A DNA stretch of 53,915 nucleotides from Chthoniobacter flavus (GCA_945861435.1 CAMAUX010000036.1:1-53915), one strand, 5' to 3'; shown: positions 1 through 8,929, counted from the stretch's first letter. Translations and numbers: made by a program. The notes: generated from the letters alone by a model not told the origin.

Positions 1-704
1 TACCCGCGGGCCGCCTTCTGGTTGCCGAGCGCCATGCCTTCAAAAAACGTGCTCGTCACGTCATAGAGCAAAAACTCGAACTGCACCCCAAACCAGGTCC
101 GGTAACGCTCCATGAGATGGGCGCACAGACGATCCTTCTGTTTGCCGACCTGGTCCAACCCGCGGTAAAGCCGGTCGTCGTTGATGCGTCCAGGCTCAAT
201 GCCCATCAGGTCCTCCAGCGCGGTGCGCCCGTACCAGTGCTCTGCGATCCCCAGTTCGGATGCCTGACCGCAGAACTTGCCCACCGTCAGCACCGCCGCG
301 ACTTCCGCCCATGAAACCGTCTCGCGTCCTTCTCCCATCAACTCCTCCAACAACCGATGCAGTCCGAGCCGCCGCCACAGGGCCAGAGCAGGGTACACGC
401 TCCCAAACTCGCGGACCCGCTCCACTTTGAGCCCGCTCAAATCTGCCAACTCCCATTTTTGGGCGGAGCGCCCGGCTGCGGTTTGACGGCCCTCGTGGAG
501 TTCCATCTGCCTTCCGACACGGTTGGTTCCCTCCCAGAGCGCCTCAATATCCTCCCAGCCCGCAGCGAGATCTTCCTCGGTCAATTTTCCGAGCGTCGCC
601 ACCACCCGCTGACGGGGTCCCTTTGCTGTGCGAACCGTCTCACAAAGCGTCCAGTACTCGTAGAGTTCACCGGAGGAACGCTTGCGATTGCGGCGTAAAA
701 ACAT
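1..704 (-). CDS. IS1634-type DDE transposase, N-terminal part (runs off left edge)
   Basis: Reading the minus strand from the ATG at 704 gives one uninterrupted frame to the window edge, about 234 codons, beginning MFLRRNRKRSSGELYEYWTL. The N-terminal block (basic start, 'YEYWTLCETVRTAKGPRQRV', then a Leu/Glu-rich segment) and the later 'LLYDVTSTFFEG' motif, which carries the first catalytic Asp of the DDE triad, are those of IS1634/IS4-like transposases. The remaining DDE residues and C-terminus lie outside the window, so I cannot say whether the element is intact. The ORF has no stop in the window. No terminal inverted repeat could be paired because the other end is not visible; the element's 5' end should lie within about 100 bp upstream of 704. 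Confidence 0.85.
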   Translation of the reverse strand, partial: MFLRRNRKRSSGELYEYWTLCETVRTAKGPRQRVVATLGKLTEEDLAAGWEDIEALWEGTNRVGRQMELHEGRQTAAGRSAQKWELADLSGLKVERVREFGSVYPALALWRRLGLHRLLEELMGEGRETVSWAEVAAVLTVGKFCGQASELGIAEHWYGRTALEDLMGIEPGRINDDRLYRGLDQVGKQKDRLCAHLMERYRTWFGVQFEFLLYDVTSTFFEGMALGNQKAARG

Positions 705-1013
705 GCCGCGATTTTCCGGACCCAAATCGCGATCCACAAGGGGCTCTTCTCCACTACACGCTCACATTGCGAAGGCACCGCCCGCAAATCCCCTTCCACT
801 CTCAATTGCCCACCCAGCGAACAGCGAAAATCGGTGCGTTTTTCCCAGAAACTGCGGAACTTGGGTTAGAGACGCAGCCTGCGAGGAACCGCCAGCGTGA
901 GGCGGGAGAAAAAGCCCCGACCCATGCAGCTCGCCTTGCTGCTGAGCGTTGCCACTGCCTCCTCCATGGCCGCGTGGCCGACCTTTCGTTCCGCACCCGC
1001 CGGGGAGAGCACG
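705..1013. other. Intergenic stretch between transposase start and mscS remnant
   Basis: No convincing gene. It should include the unseen end of the IS at 1-704. Open frames on both strands here are short and low in complexity, with no recognisable family. Confidence 0.5.
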
Positions 1014-1244
1014 TCAGCCACGTCGTGCCTGCGCCGAGCGGTGGGAGATTTGGATCCAGTCGTTGATGACCACGTTGCCGTGGAGGTTGACTGCCAGCCC
1101 GGTGAAGAAGTCGGAGAAGATGCCGCGCGCCGCCAGGCCGAGCACGACGCCGCCGGCGCCTGGAGTGGTGAGGAGCGCGGCCATGTTCTGCTCGTAGACC
1201 AGCCCCACGATCATCGACAGGGCGACGAGGTAGACCAGAACCGC
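1014..1244 (-). pseudogene. Fragment of an MscS-type mechanosensitive channel gene
   Basis: The minus-strand frame reads AVLVYLVALSMIVGLVYEQ, then a Gly/Ala-rich pore-helix segment 'GAGGVVLGLAARGIFSDFF' and 'GLAVNLHGNVVINDWIQI'. That is the order seen in MscS proteins: last transmembrane helix, pore-lining TM3, start of the beta domain. The frame is closed by a TGA upstream (1245-1247). It also loses similarity just after the beta-domain start, so the N-terminal helices and the cytoplasmic vestibule are missing. It is therefore a remnant rather than a gene. A second piece that could be the preceding part of the same gene lies at 4162-4281. Confidence 0.6.
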
Positions 1245-1313
1245 TCACTCCCTTGGCCCCCGACAAGTTCTCCGACGTCTCCCCGGTGCACCGGATGAAA
1301 AGCCAATTTCTAG
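1199..1313 (+). repeat. Dispersed intergenic repeat, copy A
   Basis: Contains the 26-nt core at 1205-1230 that recurs perfectly inverted at 4134-4159, then a 'CTCACTCCC..TGGCC' block and a tail with TCTCCGACG, TGCACCGGA, GAAAA and CTAG. Related sequence appears inverted at 4045-4162 and direct at 4330-4420. The core overlaps the mscS remnant. Confidence 0.6.
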
Positions 1314-1320
1314 GAATGAA

Positions 1321-3891
1321 CTACTTCACACCGCGATAGACGAAGTTGTTGCCGTCGAAAATGTACTGAAGAAACTTTCCGGAAAATTGATCCCGGCCGG
1401 AAATAGCCGGAATCTGGACCGTGTAACCGTTTGTCTTTTCAAATTTGATTTCCGCACCTGCCTGAAGCGAATCGTATCCGTAATTAATCTCGATATGGCT
1501 GAGTAACTCCTTTTTTGTCCGAAAAAAGGGCACGCTTTTAATATGGCGGTTATCGAGCCTTACCGCAGCCACTCCCTCTGCCCAAGAACGGGTCGCAGCC
1601 CTCGCATGCCACGACAGCAAATAAACGGTTCCCTGAGACTTGGTCACAATCGTTTTGATTTTATTTCCAACTGCCCCGAACACCCCGACGTTCGTGGTCC
1701 CTTTATCGTCGTCACGGTCTTCGCTGTGCAAAACAGCGTATCCCGCCCGGCCGTCTGGCGACTTAAATTGGGACAGCACGCAGTAGTTGTGCATCGTGCC
1801 GCCGGTCTCTGTATCCCAGCTCAAAATCCTTAGCTTTCCGTCCTCGGAGCAGGCAAGCCCCGGGATTTCCATCCGTCCTAGGTCCAGTTCCATTGTGCGT
1901 GGATCCTTGAAAACGGCTTCACGCTGCTTGAACTCCTTCTCAAACGCTTCCCGATTGCGTTCGTATTTTTCATCGGCCAAGCGCTCCCTTTCCCCCTCCG
2001 TATAGGCAAGCGCGCAATCGGGAAGCTCCCAAGCCCGCTCCTCCGAAAACCAACCCTTCCAATCCTCCTCACCAAGCAAGGGAGAGACCTTTGCTAAAAG
2101 CTTGCTCGCCCGGTTGCGATACTCCAACCAGGCCGCTGTCTCGGCTTCCTCCCTTCCCGGAACACTCGAGGAAAGCCCCTTGGATGCCTTGGCCTGCGCA
2201 TTCAAAACAGTTTCGGCAAGTCTCCCCGGAATCAGGCGCGAGGGGATGAATCCACTCAGCAGCGGTTTCATTTTGAGCAGCCACTTTTGTTGAGCGGCCA
2301 TTGCAAAATCCGCACCCGCACCGCCGCTGTCGCCACCACCTGCCATGGCGGCCTGCCGCTCGATCCATTCAAAAGCGGCGTCCTTCATGGAATCAAACAG
2401 CGCAGCGTGGTCGGACTTCATACTGGCGCGAATCGCTGAAAGGTCTTTTTCTATTTCCTTCTCCTCCGTCTTTGCCCGGTCCTTTGAATCCCCGGGCACG
2501 ATGGGCTTTTGCGTCGGAGCCGGTGCCGGGTCCCATCGCTCCAAGGCGTGAACGGAGCCATCGAAGTCGCGCAAGATTCCGGCGAGCAGCCAGCTTTTCC
2601 ATTCCTCCATGGGCAGGGCCGGGTTGAACTGCGCAAACGTCCCTGACAATGCGTTGATATACACCTCGGATGACCGGATGACCTCCTTGAGATCTTCTGT
2701 CCCGGCAAATGCCAGATAAGGTCCGGCGCTGCTCACCAGTCCGTTTTCAATCAAGTGGGCCGGCACTTTGGATTCGGCTGCGGCGCACCATTGTTGGAAG
2801 CGTTCGAGGCTTTGGGAAAGAGGCGGGGAGAAATCGGGCTTCCATCCAGAGAACACGGATTCCAGCAGGCGAATCGATTTTTCGAACTCCCAGTGAAACA
2901 CCAGTGCAGACTGCCATCCGGGCTCGTAACGGTTGGTAAAATGCAGGTGTTTACCCTTTTGCTGAGCGTACTGTTCAGCGCTTTCCAAAGCCTCTTTTAG
3001 GGTTGATTCGGCGCGACCAACTCCGGCCTGTGCAAGGAGCTTGGCTGCGCGCCGCTTTTGGTCCTGATCCCAGTGCAGGAGCATTCGGCGAACGGCGTGT
3101 CGCACTCCCTGGTGCGAGGAGAGGTGATCTGTACACGTGAAGCGTCCTGGCTTTTCTAATTTCCAAAATGCAAAGGCGGCTCGAACGGCGGAAATGCGCT
3201 CGGAAATCTCGCCCGACCCACGCGCCACCAACTGCAAAACCAGCGCCGGATCCGGTTTCCCAAAAGCGCCCCCAAGGGAGGCCTCCTCAGCCAAGTCCCA
3301 TAAAAAATAAGGCTGCCATTTGCCATCTTCGGTCTGGGCCGAGCTGCCATCGATGGCGGAATGGTGCTTCAAAAACGCCGCGATATCGAAGGGCCCCGGA
3401 GCGGCCGCCATGGTCAAAAGCTCCGCGATCTCCCGTTCATTCTCGAACGTGCCGTTTGGGTTTGATTGCTTGGCCCGCTCGTAAAGCTCGAGGGCGAGTT
3501 TCGGGTCCGCGTACGGATCCGCTCTTTTAAGATACAACCGATCCAACGCGCCGCGCAGTGCCGTCATGTCCCCTCTGCGCGCAGCTTGCATATCCAGATA
3601 GAGCTGCTCGCCCCCGCCCTGAGTGGCTTCATACGCTGCCACAAGACTTGGAGGGCAACTTCCCGAGAGGTCGCCCTTTTTATAAAGCGCATGCGCGCGT
3701 TCCGCCTGATCCAATTTCCAATGCACGTCCGCCTCAAACAACAAACTGGCAACCTTCGAGGCGTCCGGGGCGTGGGCCGCGGTGACCCGTGGCGCATCCG
3801 CCCCGAATAACGGGCGGGATGTCAAAAGACCGCCGGCGGCTGAACAGGAGAGAAGTGCGACTAATAGTAGTTTGCGGTCAACAAATGACAT
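1321..3891 (-). CDS. Large secreted protein of unknown function
   Basis: About 856 aa from the ATG at 3891. I prefer this start to the ATG at 3918 because it puts a clean signal peptide first: MSFVDRK, a hydrophobic Leu/Ala stretch, then 'LFGADAP' as the likely cleavage region. The mature protein is mostly charged and helical, with Ala/Leu-rich repeats over roughly residues 60-350 that resemble TPR or Sel1-like helical pairs, a Glu/Lys-rich coiled-coil-like segment near 630-660, and a beta-rich C-terminal third with Gly/Asp turns. I do not recognise the family. The coding region is visibly less GC-rich than the genes from 4531 on and sits alone between two pieces of decayed mscS-like sequence, which suggests it arrived by transfer or rearrangement. 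Confidence 0.75.
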   Translation of the reverse strand: MSFVDRKLLLVALLSCSAAGGLLTSRPLFGADAPRVTAAHAPDASKVASLLFEADVHWKLDQAERAHALYKKGDLSGSCPPSLVAAYEATQGGGEQLYLDMQAARRGDMTALRGALDRLYLKRADPYADPKLALELYERAKQSNPNGTFENEREIAELLTMAAAPGPFDIAAFLKHHSAIDGSSAQTEDGKWQPYFLWDLAEEASLGGAFGKPDPALVLQLVARGSGEISERISAVRAAFAFWKLEKPGRFTCTDHLSSHQGVRHAVRRMLLHWDQDQKRRAAKLLAQAGVGRAESTLKEALESAEQYAQQKGKHLHFTNRYEPGWQSALVFHWEFEKSIRLLESVFSGWKPDFSPPLSQSLERFQQWCAAAESKVPAHLIENGLVSSAGPYLAFAGTEDLKEVIRSSEVYINALSGTFAQFNPALPMEEWKSWLLAGILRDFDGSVHALERWDPAPAPTQKPIVPGDSKDRAKTEEKEIEKDLSAIRASMKSDHAALFDSMKDAAFEWIERQAAMAGGGDSGGAGADFAMAAQQKWLLKMKPLLSGFIPSRLIPGRLAETVLNAQAKASKGLSSSVPGREEAETAAWLEYRNRASKLLAKVSPLLGEEDWKGWFSEERAWELPDCALAYTEGERERLADEKYERNREAFEKEFKQREAVFKDPRTMELDLGRMEIPGLACSEDGKLRILSWDTETGGTMHNYCVLSQFKSPDGRAGYAVLHSEDRDDDKGTTNVGVFGAVGNKIKTIVTKSQGTVYLLSWHARAATRSWAEGVAAVRLDNRHIKSVPFFRTKKELLSHIEINYGYDSLQAGAEIKFEKTNGYTVQIPAISGRDQFSGKFLQYIFDGNNFVYRGVK

Positions 3892-4044
3892 TTGGTTAGC
3901 CAGAAAATCATACTGCACATCCCTCGATTTGTTTGCACGCGGAATTGCTGCAAACCGTTGCTTACCTGACTACACGCCGGAAAGGGCGGGCTCGCCGATC
4001 CCGCGCCCCACAGTTTTCCAGAGTCGCCGGCGGGATGTTATTGC

Positions 4045-4162
4045 GAGGGAATTACGTTTTGTTCCGGTGTTCCGGTGTTCCGGGGACGGCGCGGGGCGCG
4101 GCTTGAGGCCAGGGGAGTGAGGGGTCAAGCCGACCTCGTCGCCCTGTCGATGATCGTGGTAC
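4045..4162 (-). repeat. Dispersed intergenic repeat, copy B-left (inverted)
   Basis: Inverted relative to copy A at 1199-1313. It carries the identical 26-nt core (4134-4159), the 'GGCCAGGGGAGTGAG' block at 4107-4121 and a diverged tail. With the direct copy at 4330-4420 it forms inverted ends around roughly 200 bp. Confidence 0.55.
4061..4084 (+). repeat. 8-bp tandem repeat, three units
   Basis: GTTCCGGT occurs at 4061-4068 and 4069-4076, and GTTCCGGG at 4077-4084. It lies in non-coding sequence inside the tail of repeat copy B-left. Confidence 0.9.
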
Positions 4163-4281
4163 GCGCTCACGCCGAGCGTGCCGACGTAGCGTGTGATGTG
4201 GACGAGATCGGGGCGGGAGAGTTCGGGTGCGCCGCCAGTGCCTGCGGCGGGTTTCGCGAGAAGCGAGATCGTCGCACCCAT
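4162..4281 (-). pseudogene. Possible upstream piece of the same mscS-like gene
   Basis: The minus-strand frame from the ATG at 4281 reads MGATISLLAKPAA, then 'RPDLVHITRYVGTLGVSAY', and then runs directly into the inverted copy of the 26-nt core. The last segment would fit just before 'VYLVALSMIVG' of the fragment at 1014-1244 in an MscS-like protein. The piece is only about 40 codons long, so the family assignment rests on this join and is weak. If correct, an inversion separated the two halves and the 1321-3891 gene now lies between them. Confidence 0.35.
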
Positions 4282-4329
4282 GCGCTGTTGCCAGCGCTGG
4301 CACGTGGGCGCACGGGCTCGGCTGCCTAG

Positions 4330-4420
4330 CTTTGCGGCCTGGCCCCCTCACTCCTGTGCGCTCAGATCGCTCTCCGACGGCTCCCAATGCACCGGACGAA
4401 AAAGCGAGTCCCTAGCCATT
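4330..4420 (+). repeat. Dispersed intergenic repeat, copy B-right
   Basis: Same orientation as copy A. Shared landmarks in order: CTCACTCC, CTCTCCGACGGCTCC, TGCACCGGACGAAAAA and CCTAG. The copies are diverged but ordered, which indicates a dispersed element family. Confidence 0.55.
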
Positions 4421-4530
4421 GCGCAATATCTCCACGCCGCAATCGCCGGGCATCGAGACGCTGCGCGCTCCTTATAATTACGGAGAGTATGAGAGGCTGG
4501 CTTAATTACTAAGCGCCCCGCATCCCCGGG

Positions 4531-5163
4531 CTAGTTGTTGGAGAGATAACTGGCGACGCCTTCGAAGGTGGCTTTCATGCCTTCCTTGCCGGCGGACCAG
4601 TTGGCGGGGCAGACCTCGCCGTGGAGTTCGAAGTACTGGAGGGCGTCGACGATGCGCAGGGTTTCATCGACGCTGCGGCCGAGGGGGAGGTCGTTGATGA
4701 GCTGGTGGCGGACGATGCCTTCGCGGTCGATGAGGAAGAGAGCGCGGTAGGCGATCATCTCGCTGGAGGCGGTGAGGCGCTCGTCGTCATCGACACCGAA
4801 CTCGCCGTTGAGGACGCCGTAGGCAGCGCTGATGGTTTTGTTGGTGTCCGCAAGGAGCGGGTAGGTGACCCCGGCGATGCCGCCTTGTTTCTTGGCAAGC
4901 TGGAGCCAGCCCCAGTGGGACTGTTCGGTGTCGGTGGAGCAGGCGAGGACCTCGACGTTGCGCTTCTTGAATTCAGCGAGCTTTTCCTGGAAGGCGTGGA
5001 GCTCGGTGGGGCACACGAAGGTGAAGTCCTTCGGGTAAAAGAAGAGGACGACGTACTTTTTCCCGTGAAACTGCTCGAGGGTGAAGCTTTCGGTGATGAT
5101 GTGCCCGTCGAGCACGGCGTGGGCGTTGAAGTCTGGGGCTTTTTTTCCGACGAGGTTTGCCAT
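4531..5163 (-). CDS. 2-Cys peroxiredoxin (AhpC/Prx1 type)
   Basis: A 210-aa cytoplasmic thiol peroxidase that reduces hydrogen peroxide and organic hydroperoxides. The peroxidatic Cys is C51 in 'DFTFVCPTE'; the resolving Cys is about C185 in 'HGEVCPANW', so this is the typical two-Cys class. Length matches the family. The start is the ATG at 5163, giving MANLVGKKAPDF, the usual N-terminus; the frame stays open upstream into the neighbouring aminotransferase gene, but that extension is low-complexity Ser/Pro/Ala sequence. It is downstream of, and co-oriented with, the aminotransferase (55-bp gap), so the two may be co-transcribed. No ahpF/ahpD partner is adjacent, so the reductant is unknown. 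Confidence 0.95.
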   Translation of the reverse strand: MANLVGKKAPDFNAHAVLDGHIITESFTLEQFHGKKYVVLFFYPKDFTFVCPTELHAFQEKLAEFKKRNVEVLACSTDTEQSHWGWLQLAKKQGGIAGVTYPLLADTNKTISAAYGVLNGEFGVDDDERLTASSEMIAYRALFLIDREGIVRHQLINDLPLGRSVDETLRIVDALQYFELHGEVCPANWSAGKEGMKATFEGVASYLSNN

Positions 5164-5218
5164 GGGGTTTGGTGGGTTGGGGTTGGAGTGAGGGCGGTGT
5201 TTTAAGAAAGGAGCGGGG

Positions 5219-6286
5219 TCAGCGCGGAAGGCTGTCGTCCAGGGCGGCGAGGACCGTGCCGATGGATTCGCGCGACTCGTCGCCCATGTTGGAGATGCGG
5301 AAGGTGAGGCCCTTGAGCTTGCCGTAGCCACCGTCGATGAGGATGCCGTGGCGGTCCTTGAGGTTTTTGAGGAGGGCCGCGACGTCGATCTGGCGGTTGT
5401 TGGCGACGCAGGTGAGGGATTTGGAGCGGAAGCCTTCCGGAGCGAAGAACTCGAAGCCGTTATTCCGCACCCAGTCGGCTACCATGCCATTGAGTTCGGC
5501 ATGGCGCGCGTGGCGGTTGGCGACGCCTTCGGTGAAGATGTCTTCGAGTTTGGATTCGAGCGCGTAGATGTGGGAGATGGAGGGGGTCGAGGGGGTCATG
5601 TCCTCGGCCTGGTTCTTTTTGAACTCGAGGAAGTCGAAGTAATAGCCGCGACCGGAGACCTTTTCTGCGCGGGCCATGGCCTTGGGGCTGGCGCTGAAGA
5701 GGGCGAGGCCGGGGGGCATGGCGAGGGCTTTTTGGGAGCCGGTGAGGAGCACATCGATGCCCCATTCGTCCATGGGGATGGGGACGACGGAGAAGGAGGA
5801 GACGGTGTCGACGATGAGCATCACCTCCGGGAACTCGCGCATGACCTCGCAGATTTCCTGAAGCGGGGACATGACGCCCGTGGAGGTTTCGTTGTGGATG
5901 ACGGTGACGGCTTCGAATCCGCCTGCGTTGAGCTTCTCGCGGAGTTGTTCACCGCGGATGGGTTGGCCCCATTCGACTTGGAGAGCCTCGGCCTGCTTGC
6001 CGCACTTTTTGGAGACGTCGAGCCACTTGTCGGAGAAGGCCCCGCACATGCAGTTGAGGACCTTGCCAGAGCCGACGAGGTTGCGGACGGAACCCTCCAT
6101 CACGCCCCATGCGGAGGAGGTGGAGAGGAAGACGGGCTGCTTGGTTTGGAACAGTTCCTGAAGCCTCGGCTGGATGCCGCCGTAGAGCTTTTTGAAGTCG
6201 CCGCTGCGGTGGCCGATCATGGGTTTGCAGAAGGCGTTGAAGGTCTTCTGGGAGACTTCGATAGGGCCAGGGATGTAAAGCTTCAT
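5219..6286 (-). CDS. Class V PLP aminotransferase (serine/alanine-glyoxylate type)
   Basis: A 355-aa fold-type I enzyme of the alanine/serine-glyoxylate aminotransferase family. It opens with MKLYIPGPIEVS, the family's 'PGP' start, followed by the cofactor-binding 'STSSAWGVMEGSVRN'. Other motifs are 'HNETSTGV' and 'LIVDTVSS' (the Asp that pairs with the PLP ring nitrogen), and the Schiff-base Lys is K186 in 'TGSQKALAMPPG'. Likely reactions are transamination between serine, alanine or phosphoserine and glyoxylate or 2-oxo acids; the sequence does not settle the substrate. Several family members act in serine or glyoxylate metabolism, and a glycerate 2-kinase lies at 23036-24154, but the genes are not linked. 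Confidence 0.9.
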   Translation of the reverse strand: MKLYIPGPIEVSQKTFNAFCKPMIGHRSGDFKKLYGGIQPRLQELFQTKQPVFLSTSSAWGVMEGSVRNLVGSGKVLNCMCGAFSDKWLDVSKKCGKQAEALQVEWGQPIRGEQLREKLNAGGFEAVTVIHNETSTGVMSPLQEICEVMREFPEVMLIVDTVSSFSVVPIPMDEWGIDVLLTGSQKALAMPPGLALFSASPKAMARAEKVSGRGYYFDFLEFKKNQAEDMTPSTPSISHIYALESKLEDIFTEGVANRHARHAELNGMVADWVRNNGFEFFAPEGFRSKSLTCVANNRQIDVAALLKNLKDRHGILIDGGYGKLKGLTFRISNMGDESRESIGTVLAALDDSLPR

Positions 6287-6403
6287 CGGGTGCGGGTGCT
6301 CTGTTTTTCGAGTCCCCGATAAAAGAGGAAAGCCTTCCCCCCCGCAACCATCGGGTGGAGGAAATTGAGAGGGACAGCGGGTGTGTCGCAGCGCGGGCCT
6401 CGA

Positions 6404-8929
6404 TTATTCCCAGACGAAGTGTTCGAGGCGTACGCGTTTGATCTGCGCGCGGGCCTCGTCGGCGCGGCTTCCCTTTTGGGCGGCGATTTTTTCGTAGACG
6501 GCGATGGCGGGTTTCCACTGGCGCTGGCTTTCGAAGAGGCGGGCAAGTTCGAAGCCTGCGGTGTAGTACCAGAACCGTTCGGGTTCGGAAGGTTTGGCCG
6601 GGGCAAGGACTTCGAAATAAGCGGCGATGGCGTCCTCCTGACGTCCGAGGGCTGCGGCTGCCTTGCCCTTTTTGTAGAGAGCTTGGTTGCGCCAGTCGGC
6701 GCTTGCCTCAGGCAGCTCGGCGAGTTGTTGGAAGGTGCGCACGGCGGCCTCGTTTTGGGCGGGATCCTTGCGGCCCATAGAGAGAAGGGCGTCGCCCTTG
6801 CCTGCGAGCGCGGTGCAGAGAAGGTCGCGGTCCGGCGCGGGTTTGGAGCCGAGGATGATGTCGTAGAGTTTCACGGCCTCGCTGTCTTTCTCGAGTTGGC
6901 GCTGGATGACGGCCTGTTGTTCGCGCGCGTGGAGTTTCAGGGGGCCGTCGCGCTTGGCGACTTGGTCGAAGAGATCGAGTGCGCGGTCGACCGCGCCTGT
7001 GTTGATGGTGCGCATGGCGGACTGGCCGGCGAGGAAGAGGGCGGTCTCGGCGTAAGGGCTCTGGGCGGCCTCGCGGGCGACGGTGGCGAACTGGGTCTCG
7101 GCATTGGCGAAGTCGTTCCTGCGGAAATAGACTTGGGCCAGCTTCATGCGGACCTCGGTGGCGAGCGGCGATCCGGGGCGATTGCGCAGGAAGTCGGTGG
7201 CTTTCTGGACGAGGGTGTCCTCCTGTCCCTTGCCCTGGGCGTCGAGGAGGTAGAGGGAGAGATACTCGGATTGCTCGTCCACAGCCTTGGGAGATTCGGC
7301 GGTGTTGACTACGCGCCGGTAATCCTCGGCGGCATCCCAGTCGCCGGATTCTGCGGCGAGTTCTGCGAGGGCGAGCCGTGCCTCGGGTGCGCGGGCGTGG
7401 GAAGAGAACTGGTGGAGGAAGGCGCGCAGGGTGGCGGCGGCTCGATTGTCGTGTTTCCGGGCTTGGACGAGGCCGTGTTCGAGAGCGAGTTCGCCGCGGA
7501 GCGGGCTTTTGGGGAAACGCTTGCCGAGTTCTTCAGCGAGCTTTTCGAAGCGCTGTGGGCCGGCTTGTTGCAGGGCCGCCAGTCCCTCGTTGAAGAGGCA
7601 GGTCTCGCTCAGTGCGGGATCGCGGCGCCTTGCGTTTTCAAAGCAATTGGCAGCGAGCAGGAAGTCCCCGGCGCGGTAATGTGCGATGCCGGTTTGGAGT
7701 TCGATGCCGGCCCGGGTCTGCGGGTCGGAGGCATGCCGAGCGGCGGCTTCGAGCGAGCGAAGTGCGCCGGGAAAATCGTTGCGGTCCAAGAGCAGGCCGG
7801 CCTGCATCTGGTGGACGCGCGGCAGCAGCGGGTGCGAGGGGTTTTGAGCGACGAAAGAGGTGAGTTGTTCGGAGGCCTTCTGTGGGTCGCCTTCGCGGAC
7901 CTGCATGCGCGCGAGGTAGAAAAGCGCGAGGGCAGCTCGGCGGGGCGGTGGTTGTTGGATCCACTTCTTGAACTCGCCCTCGGTCTGGTTGCGTTCCCGG
8001 CTGTAGATCTCGTCGAGGCGGACGAAGAGGAGCTCAAGCTGAGGACTCTCCGGGTTTTGCTGGATGAAGACTTCGAGTTCCTGGTCCGCAGCCTCGTCGC
8101 CCTCGAGTTGGATCCGAGCGGCGGTGGCGCCGAAGACGGCGGTGGTGAGCAGTTCGGGCGCGAGGTGGGCGGGGTCGGCGAGCACTTCCTTGAAGGCGTC
8201 GCGCGCCTCCTCGTGCCTGCCCTGCAGCAGAAGGAGGCGGGCTTGGAGGACGCGTCCCCACTTGATTGCAGGCGCGCTGGAGGGGTGTAGGGATTGGAGA
8301 ATGTGCGCAGCCTTGCCGAGCGCGCCTTGATCAAGGAGGAGGCCGGTGAGGCGGAGGCGGGTTCTCTGGAGACCGGGCTTTTTTTCGAGAAGTGTCTCGA
8401 GTGTGGCGATGGCGGCGGCGGTGTCGCCCAGTGCGTGCTGGCATTCTGCGCGTCCAATGAATGTCTCGGCAGCGGCCTCGGCCGTGTTGTCTGTGGCTGC
8501 GCGATCGTAGAGGGCGAGAGCTTCCGCCCAGTGCCCCGAGCCCATGAGGACGCGCGCGTGGAGGAGGGAGGTTTCGGGATCGGCGTTGCTGAGCAGGGGC
8601 TTGAGAGCGTCGAGAGCATGGGCGTCCTGACCGCACTGGAGGTGCGCGCGGGCGAGCTGGCGGCGTGCTTCGGTGGTTTGCTGCGGGGTGAGGATGCCGG
8701 AGTTCAGGCAGGCTTTGAGCTTCTGAATGGCGACGGGCGCGATGCCTTCGTCGAGGGCTTGGAGGGCCTGCGCCAGAGCGGGTGGGCGGTCTGAAGCACT
8801 CTGGGTGGCGGGTCCGGCACCATGTCCTTCGGTGTGCGCAAAGGTGAGGCACGCGAAGGCGAGCAGTGCGCGCCGGAGCGGGCGTTGCGGCCATGGGGTG
8901 CGTGCGATGAATGCCATGCGGGACCTCAT
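6404..8929 (-). CDS. Secreted TPR-repeat protein
   Basis: About 841 aa. The start is set at the ATG at 8929 because it overlaps the uvrA stop as ATGA (8926-8929), pointing to translational coupling; an in-frame ATG at 8917 is the alternative. A basic N-terminus and hydrophobic run ('LRRALLAFACLTFAH') look like a signal peptide. The rest is wall-to-wall tetratricopeptide-like helical pairs, with recurrent patterns such as 'ALALYDRAA', 'AKVYFRRNDFANAETQF' and 'LYKKGKAAAALGRQEDAIAAY'. It resembles the periplasmic or envelope TPR scaffolds of PVC bacteria (tol-pal YbgF-like arrangement) but has no catalytic motif. A link to UvrA function is not implied; the overlap shows co-expression only. Confidence 0.85.
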   Translation of the reverse strand: MRSRMAFIARTPWPQRPLRRALLAFACLTFAHTEGHGAGPATQSASDRPPALAQALQALDEGIAPVAIQKLKACLNSGILTPQQTTEARRQLARAHLQCGQDAHALDALKPLLSNADPETSLLHARVLMGSGHWAEALALYDRAATDNTAEAAAETFIGRAECQHALGDTAAAIATLETLLEKKPGLQRTRLRLTGLLLDQGALGKAAHILQSLHPSSAPAIKWGRVLQARLLLLQGRHEEARDAFKEVLADPAHLAPELLTTAVFGATAARIQLEGDEAADQELEVFIQQNPESPQLELLFVRLDEIYSRERNQTEGEFKKWIQQPPPRRAALALFYLARMQVREGDPQKASEQLTSFVAQNPSHPLLPRVHQMQAGLLLDRNDFPGALRSLEAAARHASDPQTRAGIELQTGIAHYRAGDFLLAANCFENARRRDPALSETCLFNEGLAALQQAGPQRFEKLAEELGKRFPKSPLRGELALEHGLVQARKHDNRAAATLRAFLHQFSSHARAPEARLALAELAAESGDWDAAEDYRRVVNTAESPKAVDEQSEYLSLYLLDAQGKGQEDTLVQKATDFLRNRPGSPLATEVRMKLAQVYFRRNDFANAETQFATVAREAAQSPYAETALFLAGQSAMRTINTGAVDRALDLFDQVAKRDGPLKLHAREQQAVIQRQLEKDSEAVKLYDIILGSKPAPDRDLLCTALAGKGDALLSMGRKDPAQNEAAVRTFQQLAELPEASADWRNQALYKKGKAAAALGRQEDAIAAYFEVLAPAKPSEPERFWYYTAGFELARLFESQRQWKPAIAVYEKIAAQKGSRADEARAQIKRVRLEHFVWE

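Noticed and set aside
6365-8290. 641-codon plus-strand frame opposite the TPR gene
   Set aside because: Antisense shadow with low-complexity composition and no domain.
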